Counted from the stretch's first letter, positions 10,919 through 21,335 are shown. The stretch is 64,000 bases of DNA from Aphrophora alni (GCA_963513935.1 OY740776.1:11500724-11564723); one strand, 5' to 3'. The notes: a model not told the origin generated them from the letters alone. Numbers and translations are program-made.

Positions 10919-11001
10919 ATGTCTATACGATAATTGGTGGTCTATACGATAATTGGTAGTCTATACGATAATTGGTAGCCTAGTCTATACGATAATTGGT
11001 A
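10919..11001 (+). repeat. Four-copy minisatellite, about 22-bp unit
   Basis: The unit TCTATACGATAATTGGT occurs four times with spacers GG, AG and AGCCTAG. No function is apparent. Confidence 0.85.
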
Positions 11002-11084
11002 CAAAAATTAAGATAAGAACATGAAATTTGGAGACTATAATTTGCTCATACTGATCTCCATTGAAGTTTATAAAAATAGAATAT

Positions 11085-11720
11085 ATGCCGGTTGTCTTAA
11101 AATATTGTTTTACATCTGAAAAAAACCATAAAATACAGGGTGTTCCATAGCAAATTTCAAAGTTTAAAATTGGAAAATGCTGGCAACTTTTAATATTTTT
11201 CCAAAATGGATTTTTAAACTTCATTGAAAAGAAAAGTAGATTCCCCATTCAAGAGGAGGCTCCACTAGCCGGCCGGTTCTAAGACTAATGCAATAGAATA
11301 ATACCCATAAATTCCTTGTTTTTAACGATATAAATATAAATGAGGATTCAATAGGTATTGTACAGCTGACTGTGTTTTGTTGAACCAAATTAAAAATATC
11401 TTTTTCTGTTTTACATGAAAAACAAAACAACATTTTTTTACTTTAGCAATTTTTTTAAGAAAGTACCTTTAAAGATACGAAGGTTTTTTCTCGCAGTTAA
11501 CATAAAGCAGTTTGTTCTCTTCAAAAAAAAAAATAAAAAATAAATAAATCAACGAAATCGGATGAAGAATGAAGGAAAAATATGGGTGTCAACGAGAGTA
11601 CTGTATTGCATTAGTCTTATGGGCGGCAGACGGCATTTTTGTTATATGGAACCTCCTCTTAGTACTCTATCATACTTATAATTTAAAAGTTAGCTATTGT
11701 AACATTTTAGGTGGGAATCA
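11085..11720. mobile_element. ACAGGGTGTTCC element copy 1, carrying a nested insertion
   Basis: Starts at TACAGGGTGTTCCATAGC (11134). Its left and right parts match the compact copy at 11862-12048. The shared upstream sequence (CTTAAAATATTGTTTTA) before both starts shows that the two are a tandem duplication, not independent insertions. The right end stops at GGTGGGAATC, without the terminal CACCCTGTA of copy 2. Confidence 0.7.
11251..11660. mobile_element. Nested 410-bp foldback element
   Basis: Begins AAGAGGAGGCTCCA and ends TGGAACCTCCTCTT, with further inverted matches inside (TAAGACTAATGCAATA near 11280 and its complement near 11610). The paralogous copy at 11862-12048 lacks this block: its CATTTAAAGTACTC joins the two flanks directly, so it serves as an empty site. 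No clear target duplication was seen. The interior is non-coding. Confidence 0.7.
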
Positions 11721-11804
11721 ATTATTTGTAGGCCTAACAAACGTTTAATTTTCTGAACTTTAACTAGCTGTAATTCCTAAGCGACTAAAGGTTTTAAAAA
11801 TACA

Positions 11805-12048
11805 TAAGAATAAAACATTCTTAAAATATTGTTTTATACCTGAAAAAAAACAACATAAAATACAGGGTGTTCCATAACAAATTTCAAAGCTGGACGCCAA
11901 ATTGAAAAATGGCGTTAGTTTTTAACATTTTACGAAATGGTATTTATAAACTTCATTGAAAAGAAAGCAAGGTTTTCCATTTAAAGTACTCTATCATATT
12001 TATAATTCAAAAGTTAGCTATTGCAACATTTAAGGTGGGACACCCTGT
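11805..12048. mobile_element. ACAGGGTGTTCC element copy 2, intact short form
   Basis: Ends are TACAGGGTGTTCCATAAC at 11861 and GGTGGGACACCCTGTA at about 12034-12049, which are imperfect inverted repeats. The element proper is about 187 bp and non-coding. It is a tandem paralogue of 11085-11720 without the nested insertion. Confidence 0.7.
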
Positions 12049-13500
12049 ATAATCCCCCTCAAGTAACGACAAGATTGGAACGTTTGATTAAATAGTGAAA
12101 CAAAATGAACAGTAATGAAACCTAAAGTGGGGGAAAGCATTGAAGCTTGAAAGCTGATAATACAATCATGAGGAAATGTTCCATGCAGATGGATTCAGTT
12201 TGTGTGTTACTGCATATTGTGTGAAACTGATTCAATGAAACAATTCCAAATATTAGATTAGCTGCGATAGAACTCATCTGATGTGTGCTGTTCGGCAATT
12301 TCTGTTGTTTATTTTATTTCCTCGCATATAGAGAAATTATATGAAGGGTGAAGAAATGTATGTAGATTTTATGTGGTCGTTTTGGAAATCTCGCGAGTAG
12401 AAATTGTTTTTGAAACTATTAAAGTCTGTGGTGCGTCTCCAACATTTAGAACGGGTTTTAAACAAATTTGTTGTATTGACGTTTATTTTTCTAAAAGGGA
12501 AAACTATAAAATCACTATTTTTCAAAATCGTCTCGAAAGATTTTGATCAATTTTTTTTTAAAGTGGTCCCTCTAAAAGCCAACTGTCATTCAGAGCAAAA
12601 TTCAAAATTGGCTGTACCGATTTTGATAAAATTTTGCTAAACTCATCACATAAATACAATTATACAAAAATACAATTATTTTGCTTCGTGTAGAGTACTT
12701 TTAAATAAGTTTTATAAAAATATCCTAACACCCATATACAAAACCGTACACTAATGAAATTAATTTAAAGGGAAAGTTGTCATAGTACCGAAAATAAAAA
12801 TTTCGATTATCTGATCGAATCTGTTCTATAACACTTTTGATCAAATATTGTTTTAGTATGGCCTCTAAGGATTTGAGTGATGCTGAAATGATAATTCATT
12901 TTAAAGAACTATTGAAACACGTACAAAGAAATGATTGCAAAAGAAACAAGTTGGAATTTTTCGTTTTCATTTTGATTTTTAGTCGCGTATTATATAAAAT
13001 ATGCATTTTGGTAGTCTACTTTTTCATAGGTTTCATTAAAATATTTTTTAAGGTATAAATTACGTAACATTGTTGTTTATGTCATTTCATCCTTATTTTT
13101 CTTATGGGGACTTAGTGGGCGTTATATTGAAATTAATTAATAGATTTTATTTTATATTAACCACGGTTATAAGTTAAGTTTTGTTGTAATCGGTTTAGTA
13201 GTTTCTGAAAAAAATAAGCTGCAAACATACAGTTACTACAAAGAGACAATGAAAATCGTTCTTTTTTTATTATTATGTATATAGCTTAAAATGTTGTTGA
13301 CAAATTTTAAATTTTGAGAATTTAAGATGTTAAAATTAAAATGTTTAAATTTTAATATAAATTCGTCTGTTAGGTTAGGTTACAAGAAACTGCTTTTATA
13401 CTACAATTTAATAAAATCTGTACACAAATTTGTAAAACTAACAATGACGGTAGAATTATACAAAATGTGTAGTTTATAAAGCCGATTTACTGCTTGAATG
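12049..13500. other. AT-rich, worn dispersed-repeat sequence
   Basis: Phrases typical of the dispersed repeat described at 35325-36130 appear near 12600-12650 (ACCGATTTTGATAAAATTTT) and 12780-13260 (TCGGTTTAGTAGTTTCTGAA), but boundaries are not visible. ORFs at 12337-13058 are low-complexity and not called. Confidence 0.3.
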
Positions 13501-13519
13501 GCTACAAAAACTTAGTTCC

Positions 13520-13745
13520 TACGGGAATTCGCTAAAAACTAAATCATGATAAAACAAACAAATAAAGTTGTATAAATATATGAGTATCAGTTATTCAAGA
13601 GAGTCGCAGATAATTGTAAAATATATCCCTGGGAGTGTTGTGAATTATCAGTTGCAGTGAGGGACAGTATATTGTCGTTAGTATTACCTGAGTCGGCGGG
13701 GGATGTTACGCCATTGTCAATATTTTATTGTTAGTAATTGCTTTC
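13520..13745 (+). repeat. Left copy of a ~220-bp direct repeat
   Basis: This sequence recurs at 14795-15010 in the same orientation at roughly 80 percent identity. Shared words include GGGAATTCGCTAAAA / GGAGAATTCGCTAAAA, TTCAAGAGAGTC, AAATATATCCCTG, GAATTATCAGTTGCAGT and GGGACAGTATATTG. The pair encloses an RNase H relic and a hammerhead-bearing foldback, so it could be the diverged terminal repeats of one element. Confidence 0.7.
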
Positions 13746-13939
13746 TGACGGTTGGAGAATTTCTAATGAGTATAATTCAATTACTGATATCACTATGCTT
13801 TCCAGTAGAGATTAAAAATCAGAAATTTATGCCAAATAAATGTTTTATAAATAAAAACAAATATATAATATATTGTAATGAATTCACTTACTATGAATAA
13901 TTTCGAGGACATATCTTTTATTATGTGTAAATACAGCTA

Positions 13940-14420
13940 CTGCCTTTATCCTCTAAAGAATTTGTAGACATCAAACTCAAAACCTTAGAACACGTATACA
14001 AAAGTTCCTCAACCGGATCTGAATTGAAAACAGCGGCCTTGGAAACAATACATACATGGTTTTCAGAGAAGAAGGGTGTCTACACTGATGCTTCTTATAG
14101 GGAAGAAGGACCCAATACAGGTGGAGGTGTAAAAACCCATTGAACAATAACAGTCTATCATTGAAGACCAAATTGAAGCAGTTTATCTGGCAGTGAATCA
14201 GCTCTCACTGCTGGTAGTTATTTTTTGTAACTCCAACTCCGCAATAGAGTTTCGTGTAATGTACAAAGAAATAGAATTTCAGACATACACAAGTAAGTTT
14301 TTACTCTTTGGAATATGGTATCATTACTTTACAGTGGATACAGTCACACTGTAAAATAAGTGGCAATGAAAATGCCAGATCAGCTGCAAAAAAGCCTCCA
14401 GAATTGTAGAATCAAACTAC
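13940..14420 (+). pseudogene. RNase H-like retroelement relic (plus)
   Basis: The plus strand gives, across frame changes, a peptide like an RNase H domain. KTAALETIHTWFSEKKGVYT is followed by DASYREEGPNTGGGV (candidate first catalytic Asp at 14087-14089). Then comes IEDQIEAVYLAVNQLSLLVV (a candidate catalytic Glu) and CNSNSAI, where the usual DSQSA Asp appears as Asn. Finally SGNENARSAAKKA (14357-14395) resembles the HSGIxGNExAD motif. At least two frameshifts and stops separate the pieces, so it is inactive. Which retroelement class it came from is not clear. Confidence 0.6.
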
Positions 14421-14485
14421 AATTTAGTAACTTTCGGAGTGTGATAAACCAGAGATTCAAGACAAACAACTGTGGTGAATATACA

Positions 14486-14670
14486 ATGAAAGAAAATTCC
14501 CCAAAATCACAATTAACCACTAAAAATACAAAGACTGAATGTACATTTCAATAACACTGATATCATCTTTAGAGGTACAATGCACATAAGGTAGAATAAA
14601 CGTAACTATACACCCTTTGTATTGTTAGTGTTTTATTGTGGATTTGGGGAATTTTCTTTCATTAAACATT
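14486..14670. mobile_element. Foldback with a hammerhead-like monomer, relative of the 43.6-kb array
   Basis: The left arm (AATGAAAGAAAATTCCCCAA at about 14486) and the right arm (GGGGAATTTTCTTTCATT at about 14652-14670) are inverted repeats of about 50 bp. On the minus strand, 14535-14580 reads CTAAAGA-TG-ATATCAGTGTTAT-T-GAA-ATGTACAT, a worn copy of the hammerhead in the 43640-46225 array with G5 changed to A. The plus part (ATAAGGTAGAATAAAC, then CTTTGTATTGTTAGTG) is also array sequence. The right arm equals the terminus of that array (46205-46255). This is a single-unit copy of the same element. Confidence 0.75.
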
Positions 14671-14794
14671 CAGTAACTATATTAATGTGATAACTGTAAA
14701 GCTCTAAATAGATCTTGGCTGCAATTATTGTAAAAACTTTAGTAGAGTTTTCGAAGTCGCTCTCTTCTCTCGAACTGATGTGTAAAAGCACATT

Positions 14795-15010
14795 TCCCTG
14801 GAGAATTCGCTAAAACTAAACCATGACAATACAAACGAAGTATTATAAATTATTAGTATCAATTATTATTCAAGAGAGTCACAAAGAAAAGTGGAAAATA
14901 TATCCCTGAGAGAGTTTTGAATTATCAGTTGCAGTCAGGGACAGTATATTGTAGTGAGTATTACCTGAATCAGCGAGGGTATATGACGTCATTGTTAATA
15001 TTTTACTGTT
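14795..15010 (+). repeat. Right copy of the ~220-bp direct repeat
   Basis: This is the partner of 13520-13745. It ends just before the LINE insertion TSD at 15019. Confidence 0.7.
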
Positions 15011-15018
15011 AAGAATTG

Positions 15019-15435
15019 ATCCAAATTATTATTATTATTATTATTTTTATTATATATATATATTTTTTTTTGGAAGGAATATGGAAAAATCTTTATGATT
15101 TTGTCCGGGGACTGAAGGTGGTGGGCGGCCTCCCTTCTTTCTCTTCTTCCTCCTTTGCGGGACCATCTTGCGACATTACTTCGCAGAGAAGAATTAACTA
15201 CCCCACAGGGTCATCCACCATCCCATCGACCGGTTGGTTGAACACCGAACCTGGAGCTCTATCTCAGCTCACCTTAGCTATTTTCCTCGTTTGCCCATAA
15301 TTCTATGAATGAAACTCTCTATTGCCTTCCATTTTTGCTCATCCTCTATCATAATTTCTATCATATTAGTCGGGGAAATAGGTGAACAAAGCTGTGTTGA
15401 TAGCTCTTCCCTCTCCTGACTAATCCAAATTATTA
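15019..15435 (-). mobile_element. 5'-truncated LINE insertion with (TAA)n tail and 13-bp TSD (minus)
   Basis: The 13-bp sequence ATCCAAATTATTA occurs at 15019-15031 and again at 15423-15435, bracketing the insert. Read on the minus strand, the insert starts with an open frame encoding the end of a retrotransposon ORF2: EREELSTQLCSPISPTNMIE, then DEQKWKAIESFIHRIMGKR and a stop (around 15420-15275). A GC-richer 3' UTR of about 200 bp follows. It ends in a (TAA)n tract, seen on the plus strand as (ATT)n at 15030-15050. Tails of TAA repeats are typical of I-like LINEs. Only the last ~48 codons remain. The 15016-15300 plus ORF is an antisense shadow. Confidence 0.8.
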
Positions 15436-17034
15436 GGGTTGATTATAAAAAAATCGAATTTATAATATCTACCCCCCGAATTTCGACTTAAGTTTATTTT
15501 ATTCGTCTTCTTGTTTTTTCCAAATATTCAAAACCATATTGTATTCATGGGTTTGATATCATAATTTTAAATAAATGATGTCGAAGACTTGTATTTGTAT
15601 TGTCAGCTTTTTTTATTTGAGGTCATAATAAAATAATTTTTGTTTCTTAAAATTTCAACACTTATCCACTTCTTAAACTAGGTACTGAGTTCGATTCTGA
15701 ATCTTGGTTGTATATTATTCACTTCCAATTTAGTTAATCAAATAATTATTTCTTGAGGCCGTATGTTTTACCAGTGTTTAAAAAATTTCACATCACAAAC
15801 AATTTCCCAGAAGAAACGACCGTACCAAGTTTCATTCAAATTGGTCCAGTGGTTATCGAGAGATAAACGTATGAACATTGAGATAGACGTAACACCGAAC
15901 CCGTTCTGAACCTATTGCGTTCATTTCAAGCCATTTGGTTCAAAGTGAGACGATGTTACCGGTTATGCGCTGGTGAAGGTATACAGTGGCACTGAAACAG
16001 CTGATTTAAATTCCATAGATCAGTTGTTACTCAACTGCGTTTCACATTGACTGTACGTGTTTTAAAAATATTATTATATCGGGCTAAATTAACGAGGTGC
16101 AAGGTGTTCTGGTTTCATTTCAATGTCGGGTTCTAACTATCATCTACTTCTACGATGTTACGGTACAAAGTATAGGTATACAAAAACCCTATAGGAATAA
16201 GTTAAGGTATGTGTAGTGAATTTGGTACATTAGTTTATAAGTCCCCTTGTTATCAAAGTTAATTATCAAAGCTGTTTCCCTGGCGTGCAGTTTGGTTGGA
16301 CACGGTGTAAGGTGAAAAGTTATTATATTCAACTGTTGAGAGATCCGCGGGAATAGTTTTTTTTTCTAACAGCAATGTGTAAGATAGGTTCTCCACCCCA
16401 ATTACCCTAGTTAACCACCAACTAATTGTTACCAAAGGACGCACTAAAAATGTTAGGAAATTAAAATTGTATATATTGACTTATTTGTAAATATATTTCG
16501 GGTGTCAACGAGACACAGAATTCAAAGCAAATGATGACCACTGTAAGATATTCGATGAATCGGATTTGAGTCAACCTTTGTGAAAATAAGACTTTAAAAA
16601 ACAGTACAGGCATTTTCTCCCCCCCCCCAACACCATATACAAACAGTTGTTTTAAGAATAACAAGTTCCAAACTGCGTTAAACTTGTTGAGTGCTTGCTA
16701 AAGATAACTGTGTCAAACACTCCAGATTTTCTTTTGATGTGCGTGGTCGACTTGGAGAATTCTTGATGTCCGGATTCCCAGTTTCTTCAAACTGATTATA
16801 CCAACAAAATTTATTATAAGCTTATCAGTAAGTGGATCTTGTAATCATAAAGACTGATAAAACCACTTATTATAAGCAGTTTGTCATTGATGTCATGAAG
16901 ACTGGTAGATTGCTCATGCCGTTTAGAGTTAAAATAACGTACACATTTTTTATGTTCCTGTATTGACAAAAGAGGGATTCCAGAGTGCATGCTTGAATTT
17001 AAACATAGTAGAACGCGTATATTCAGACAAGTTT
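15436..17034. other. AT-rich stretch, nothing assigned
   Basis: No coding gene, RNA gene or clear repeat boundaries were recognised. A nine-C run lies near 16621. CGATTTTTAAAAT-type words near 15780-15900 (AAATTGGTCCAGTGGTTATC) resemble worn dispersed repeats. Confidence 0.3.
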
Positions 17035-17285
17035 TCAATATGTATAGTGAAGGCACTCTGGAATGTATTTTAATATTTTCGTCTCCAAGTTTTATATTCA
17101 CGAGAGAGTTTCTCCTCTAATTGACTTCATAGCAGCATGAGGGTGTAGGGTACGGTATATTCGGAAATAACTTAAATATCAGAGGTGTGGGAGCTTGCGA
17201 AGTGGTTTCAAAAGCCGAGGGTTGGTTCTTTACGATTTATGTCCTTAATATTGCACGAAGACGGGAGGGTGAAGGGAAATTTGGT
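17035..17285 (-). repeat. Dispersed ~250-bp repeat, copy 1 (minus)
   Basis: Reverse-complement relative of 21060-21335 and 18420-18665. Shared words on the minus strand include CCAAATTTCCCTTCACCCTC, AAGGACATAAATCGTAAAGA, GAAGTTATTTCC and ACTTGGAGACGAAAATATT. It is non-coding; the ORFs here are incidental. Confidence 0.65.
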
Positions 17286-17457
17286 TTTACTCTCCTCGAG
17301 GGTGGCTAACGTGTAAGGATACCGGTTGTTAAGGAAAGCAGGTTTGACACAAGTGAGAAGGGAAACGTGACTTATATATACCCAACTACGAGGCACATCA
17401 GAGACTAGTCGACGTCAAGAAAGTGGTGATGTACATAATTACGAGGTTTAGAAGAAC

Positions 17458-17590
17458 TGTGTAACAACTATTTTAAACAAACCTACTCCTTGATCTACCA
17501 ATACAATTTTAAAATTCCTAGAAGGTCAAAGAAACGAACTTTTTGCCGTTACATTTAGAGGATATCCTTTCATTGTATGATGCGACTGGG
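17458..17590 (+). repeat. Copy of the GTAACAACTGTTTTAAACAAAC repeat (plus)
   Basis: Contains TGTAACAACTATTTTAAACA, CTCCTTGATCTACCAATACA, AATTCCTAGAAGGT and ATTTAGAGGATATCC in the same order as 51966-52105 and 52285-52440. Confidence 0.65.
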
Positions 17591-18419
17591 TAAGTACCAT
17601 GATGGCGCCATCAACGTGTTAAATTAATGTCACCTAAATTATCAGCTGTATTTATACTTTTGTAAGGTCTTTTATCATATTGGACAATGAAGTGACTGTA
17701 CTGAAATAACTTTAACTGACTGTACTTGTTTAGGAAGTCTAGTTCTGAAATTTGTCTTTATACTAGCACTAAAACAGTTGTAGTATTTCCTAGTTGTGCA
17801 GATCAGCTGTTCAAAGTACTTGATCTATTAACTTTAGTAAAACAGCTGTTCAAAGCGTTCTCTCAGCTGTAATTTACAACTTCTACAATATTATTCCCAG
17901 TTATCTCATTAGGAAACTAGGTTAGGACTAAGCTTTAACTTGACTTCTAACTGAATGTTTATAACAGCAGTAAGTGTTGTGTATCATAGATTTAGTTAAT
18001 TAAACAATATTTCTGCCTCCTCTTAAAATAAAAGAGACAAAATCTTCGACCCTGTTTTATGTTGTTTGTCAATATAATATGAAAATAATTCTACACACGA
18101 CACTCCTACGTATGCTTCTGAGTACTCTGGGGAGGTAACTTGAATACGACCGTAAGGAATGCGTGATCTGTTGGTGGTAGTTTAACCTAACCTTAATCTA
18201 GTCATCAATCCACTGTCTGCTGACCTAAATACAATCACGTTGATCTAAATGTGAAATATTTTATTATCAAACTGATTTGCAACTAGTCGTTCTTGTTTTC
18301 TTCAAAGTTATACTGCTCTAAACTAATTTTAAAAAATCATCGTGACGAATCTGCTTCTTGTTTTGCTTTAATCTATAATATCCAGTATACTAACTGTTCT
18401 TCGTGGAACAAAACTTTTA
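17591..18419. other. AT-rich stretch, nothing assigned
   Basis: A few CAGCTGT words near 17810-17870 form a small cluster, but no element or gene was recognised. Confidence 0.3.
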
Positions 18420-18665
18420 TGAAATTTTCCATCACCCCACCCAACTTTGAGCGAAATTAAGGGAGACGTAAATCGTAAAATGCAAACCGCCCCTTCTCAT
18501 AACACTTCCTGTATCACTTTCTGTTCTGCCTTTGAAGTTATTCGTAAATGCACTTCGAGCACGTAACCTCTCTCCCCATTATAAAGTCAATTAAAGAGAA
18601 AATGGAGACAAATATTTTACGAAAATTCTAGAGTGTTTGAAAATATAAAACTTCCATATGTATAC
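18420..18665 (+). repeat. Dispersed ~250-bp repeat, copy 2 (plus)
   Basis: Shares CACCCCACCCAACTTTGAG, GACGTAAATCGTAAAATGC, TTTGAAGTTATTCGTAAATG, CGAGCACGTAACC and AAAGTCAATTAAAGAG with 21060-21335. It ends where a TACAGAGTGTC terminus begins. Confidence 0.65.
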
Positions 18666-18965
18666 AGAGTGTCTAGAAAATGTTGTCCCGAATTTCAACA
18701 GGCTGAATTCTACAGGTGAAAATAAGGAAAAAAAGTTCCAATAAATATAATTCCGGAAGTGGTTAGTTTTGGAATTATCCACCATTTTTTAAATTTATTT
18801 ATTAAAAAAAAAATTTTTAACGCTTAATATCTTTGGAATTAAGAAAGATACTGAGCTCAAATTTGGTTTACATATTTGTTACGTGACCTTTTACCGCTGT
18901 ACAAAAAAAATATATAACTTTCTTTTGTATATTTTCAAAATGTTGACCATTTAAAAAAATTAATT
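18663..18965. mobile_element. Half of a foldback TIR element (ACAGAGTGTC end)
   Basis: Begins TACAGAGTGTCTAGAAAATG. Its interior matches the inner part of the 34584-35141 foldback: TATAATTCC, GAGCTCAAATTTGGTTTACAT, TACGTGACCTTTTACC, and ATATTTTCAAAATG with GACCATTTAAAA. Only one arm is present and no partner terminus was seen. Confidence 0.55.
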
Positions 18966-18974
18966 TCGAAATGG

Positions 18975-19215
18975 CTGTAGTCTCTTTCGGGACGAGAGCC
19001 CCTTTCGGGGCGGTGGTCCCTTTCGGGACGTAAGCCACTTTCGGGGCGGTTTATCTCTTCCTGGACGCATTTCGGGGCATTAGTCCCTTTCTGGATGAGC
19101 CGATTTAGGAGTACACGTTCCTTCCAAGACGTCAGTCCCTTTCGTGGTTGTGGTTCCTTCTAGAACTATACCCCCTTTTGGGTTGGCGGAACCTTCCAGG
19201 ACGGTGATCGTTTAT
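18975..19215 (+). repeat. Hairpin minisatellite, GTCCCTTTCGGGAC units
   Basis: A GC-rich island of about ten degenerate units around 20-25 bp. Examples are CCCCTTTCGGGGCGGTG, GTCCCTTTCGGGACGTAAG and CACTTTCGGGGCGG, then weaker versions such as CCTTCTAGAACTA. Each good unit is a perfect short inverted repeat (GTCCC-TTTC-GGGAC). No frame or RNA gene was recognised. Confidence 0.75.
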
Positions 19216-19289
19216 GGAATGTTAACTCCTTACACGGCAAAAACAGCAGACTTTTTAAAACTACCTCTCACTAGACCCACCCTTAAATT

Positions 19290-19545
19290 TTGTTATTCTT
19301 GTTAAAAGGTGAAAAACCTCTCGGTCATAATCGCACTCATTCATTTTAAAGTAATAAAATAAATACCCCCATCTATGAATACTCTAATAGCGTCAGGTTC
19401 GGAAAACAACAAGAGTTACATGGTAGGAAATATTAATGCAGAGGGATCTAATGCAAGACTACATGGTAAAAAGGTGTAGGTTCGGCTTGGTGTCCTCGGG
19501 ATTGTCAGTATTTCGATTTCCTGAGGGTAGAATGTATTAAAACAT
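19290..19545 (+). mobile_element. SINE family copy (plus)
   Basis: One of the better copies. In order: TTTTGTTATTCTTGTTAAAA, GGTGAAAAACCTCTCGGTCA, TCTATGAATACTCTAATAGC, GTCAGGTTCGG, ACAACAAGAGTTACATGG, GGGATCTAATGCAAGACTAC, AAAAAGGTGTAGG and GTCCTCGGGATTGTCAG. It is non-coding. Confidence 0.65.
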
Positions 19546-20152
19546 TTGAAGAATCAAGTCTGCTCTTCATAGAAGCACGTATTTATCTATCAAGTGCGCA
19601 GCCTTGAAGGAACACGTCCACCTAAATTGTGTCTGCGTGAAGAGTACGCACTGTAAGAGCGTGTCGTGAGGAGTAAGGGTGTGCTTTTAAGATTTATTTT
19701 CTTAAGATACGATGGAAATCCTAAAGACACACAAACTGGGGTTGAGAGAAGTGTCTATAGTGGTGGCTTATATAAGGAGTATTTACAGTGTAAATATAAT
19801 TCAACTTGTCTGTCTGTTCACAAAGTATCTCGACTATGACGGAAAAAATATTATTGACAGTTGTCTCGAAATGCGTTTAAAGCCCGACTGTATTAAAAAC
19901 ATTTGAGGGTTCAAATCAAATATCCAAGGTATAGATGTGTAAACTGCCCATCATCTGAAATAGTTAAAAAACTGATAAATAGAGCACATACTTTCTGACT
20001 TCATTTTCCTCCAAAATCAAATGAAAACAAACTAAAACTAATCGGATCCTAATAAATAGCCATAGTCAAAGAGGTCTTACAATCTGTCAAAGTTTCCTTT
20101 AATTTCTCGTAATAAAGAGAAAATTCAATGATAGGTAACAACATCGGTATCA
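19546..20152. other. Unassigned stretch
   Basis: A 64-codon ORF (19712-19906) has no recognisable features. No repeat partner was noticed. Confidence 0.25.
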
Positions 20153-20485
20153 GAGCTTTTAGCAAATATATCCCTTATGAAGTCTCCCCCCCCCCCATCC
20201 GAGTCCAAAAAGTTCTATTTGGACATTTGTCTGTCTATCTTCTAGCAAATTGGTCGGTTGTAGGAGCTTTTAGCAAATATATTCCTTTTGAAGTCCCCCC
20301 CCCCATCCGAGTCCAAAAAGTTATATTTCGAGTGACTTTGTCTTTCTATCTTCTAGCATATTGGTCGGTTGTAGGTGCTTTTAGGAAATATATTCCTTTT
20401 GAAGTCCTCCCCCCCCCCATCCGAGTCCAAAAAGTTCTATTTGGAGGTACATTTGTCTGTCTATCTTCTAGCATTTTGGTCGCCA
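20153..20485 (+). repeat. Three tandem copies of a 111-bp unit
   Basis: Units start at 20153, 20264 and 20375. Each contains GCTTTTAGCAAATATATTCC, a run of seven to ten C, ATCCGAGTCCAAAAAGTT and TCTATCTTCTAGCA. Since 111 is divisible by three, the plus frame stays open through all three units. It gives a 121-codon ORF of three 37-residue repeats (KYIPFEV-PPPIRVQKV). Nothing else indicates a gene. Confidence 0.85.
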
Positions 20486-21059
20486 TTTCTTAAAAAATAA
20501 TTCTTAAGTTAGAAGTATAACACTGAAAAATTCGACAATGAAATCTGTTGTAAAAGGCCTAATTTTGTTCAATGACTCAAACCCATGTCCAAAATTTCAA
20601 GTAAATAAATACTATATTTCAAATATCTGTGGGCACGTTTATGGACTGGCAAAGCAAGTTTAGATCCTATTTAATATATAAATATGTTTTCAAAATCGGT
20701 GACCATGGTTCATTTTCCTTTTTTTATTGACAACTATCGAACTTATATATTGATTACAAAGATATTAGCTTGGTTTTTATATAGTTTTGGGGATCGGTAA
20801 GTAAAAAAAGTTTGTACAATGTTTTCGGACCATTTGTTTTTGATCTGGTTAAGTGCGAAAGTTTGTTTAATATGTTAACGTAATTGTTTACAAAACTGTT
20901 TTGAAAGCGACCAAAATATCATATTTTCACTTTATATTTTGATTTTTTTTTTTTACAATATTTTCCCCTCCCCCTTGTTGACTACCTGCCTCTTCCTTTG
21001 ATTTACCGTATAGTACCCACTAGCCTACGTGTTAGCCAATCTTGATAAAGATAAAACAA
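20486..21059. other. AT-rich stretch, nothing assigned
   Basis: A TTTTTTTTTTAC tract lies near 20945. No gene or repeat boundary was recognised. Confidence 0.25.
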
Positions 21060-21335
21060 AATTTCCCTCCACCCTCCAGTTTTCATACAATATTAAGGAC
21101 ATAAATCGTAAAGAACCAACCCTCAGCTTTTCAAAACACCTCGCGAACTCCCACACCCCACTGTGACTTTGAAGTTATTTCCAAATGTACTCCTGAGCAC
21201 GTACCCTACTCCCTCACTCTAGTAAAGTCAATTAAGGGGGAAGCTCTCTCGAATACAAACTTGGAGACAAAAATATTACAACTTTATAAATTCTGGAGTG
21301 CTGCCACATATAAGATTTCCATATACTGTAGATGT
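21060..21335 (+). repeat. Dispersed ~250-bp repeat, copy 3 (plus)
   Basis: The most complete plus copy, matching 18420-18665 and the reverse of 17035-17285. Landmarks are AAGGACATAAATCGTAAAGA, ACCCTCAGCTTTTCAAAAC, GACTTTGAAGTTATTTCC and ACTTGGAGACAAAAATATT. Confidence 0.65.

Noticed and set aside
13977..14171. 64-codon minus ORF
   Set aside because: Antisense shadow of the RNase H-like relic on the plus strand.
15016..15300. 94-codon plus ORF
   Set aside because: Antisense to the minus LINE fragment and its 3' UTR.
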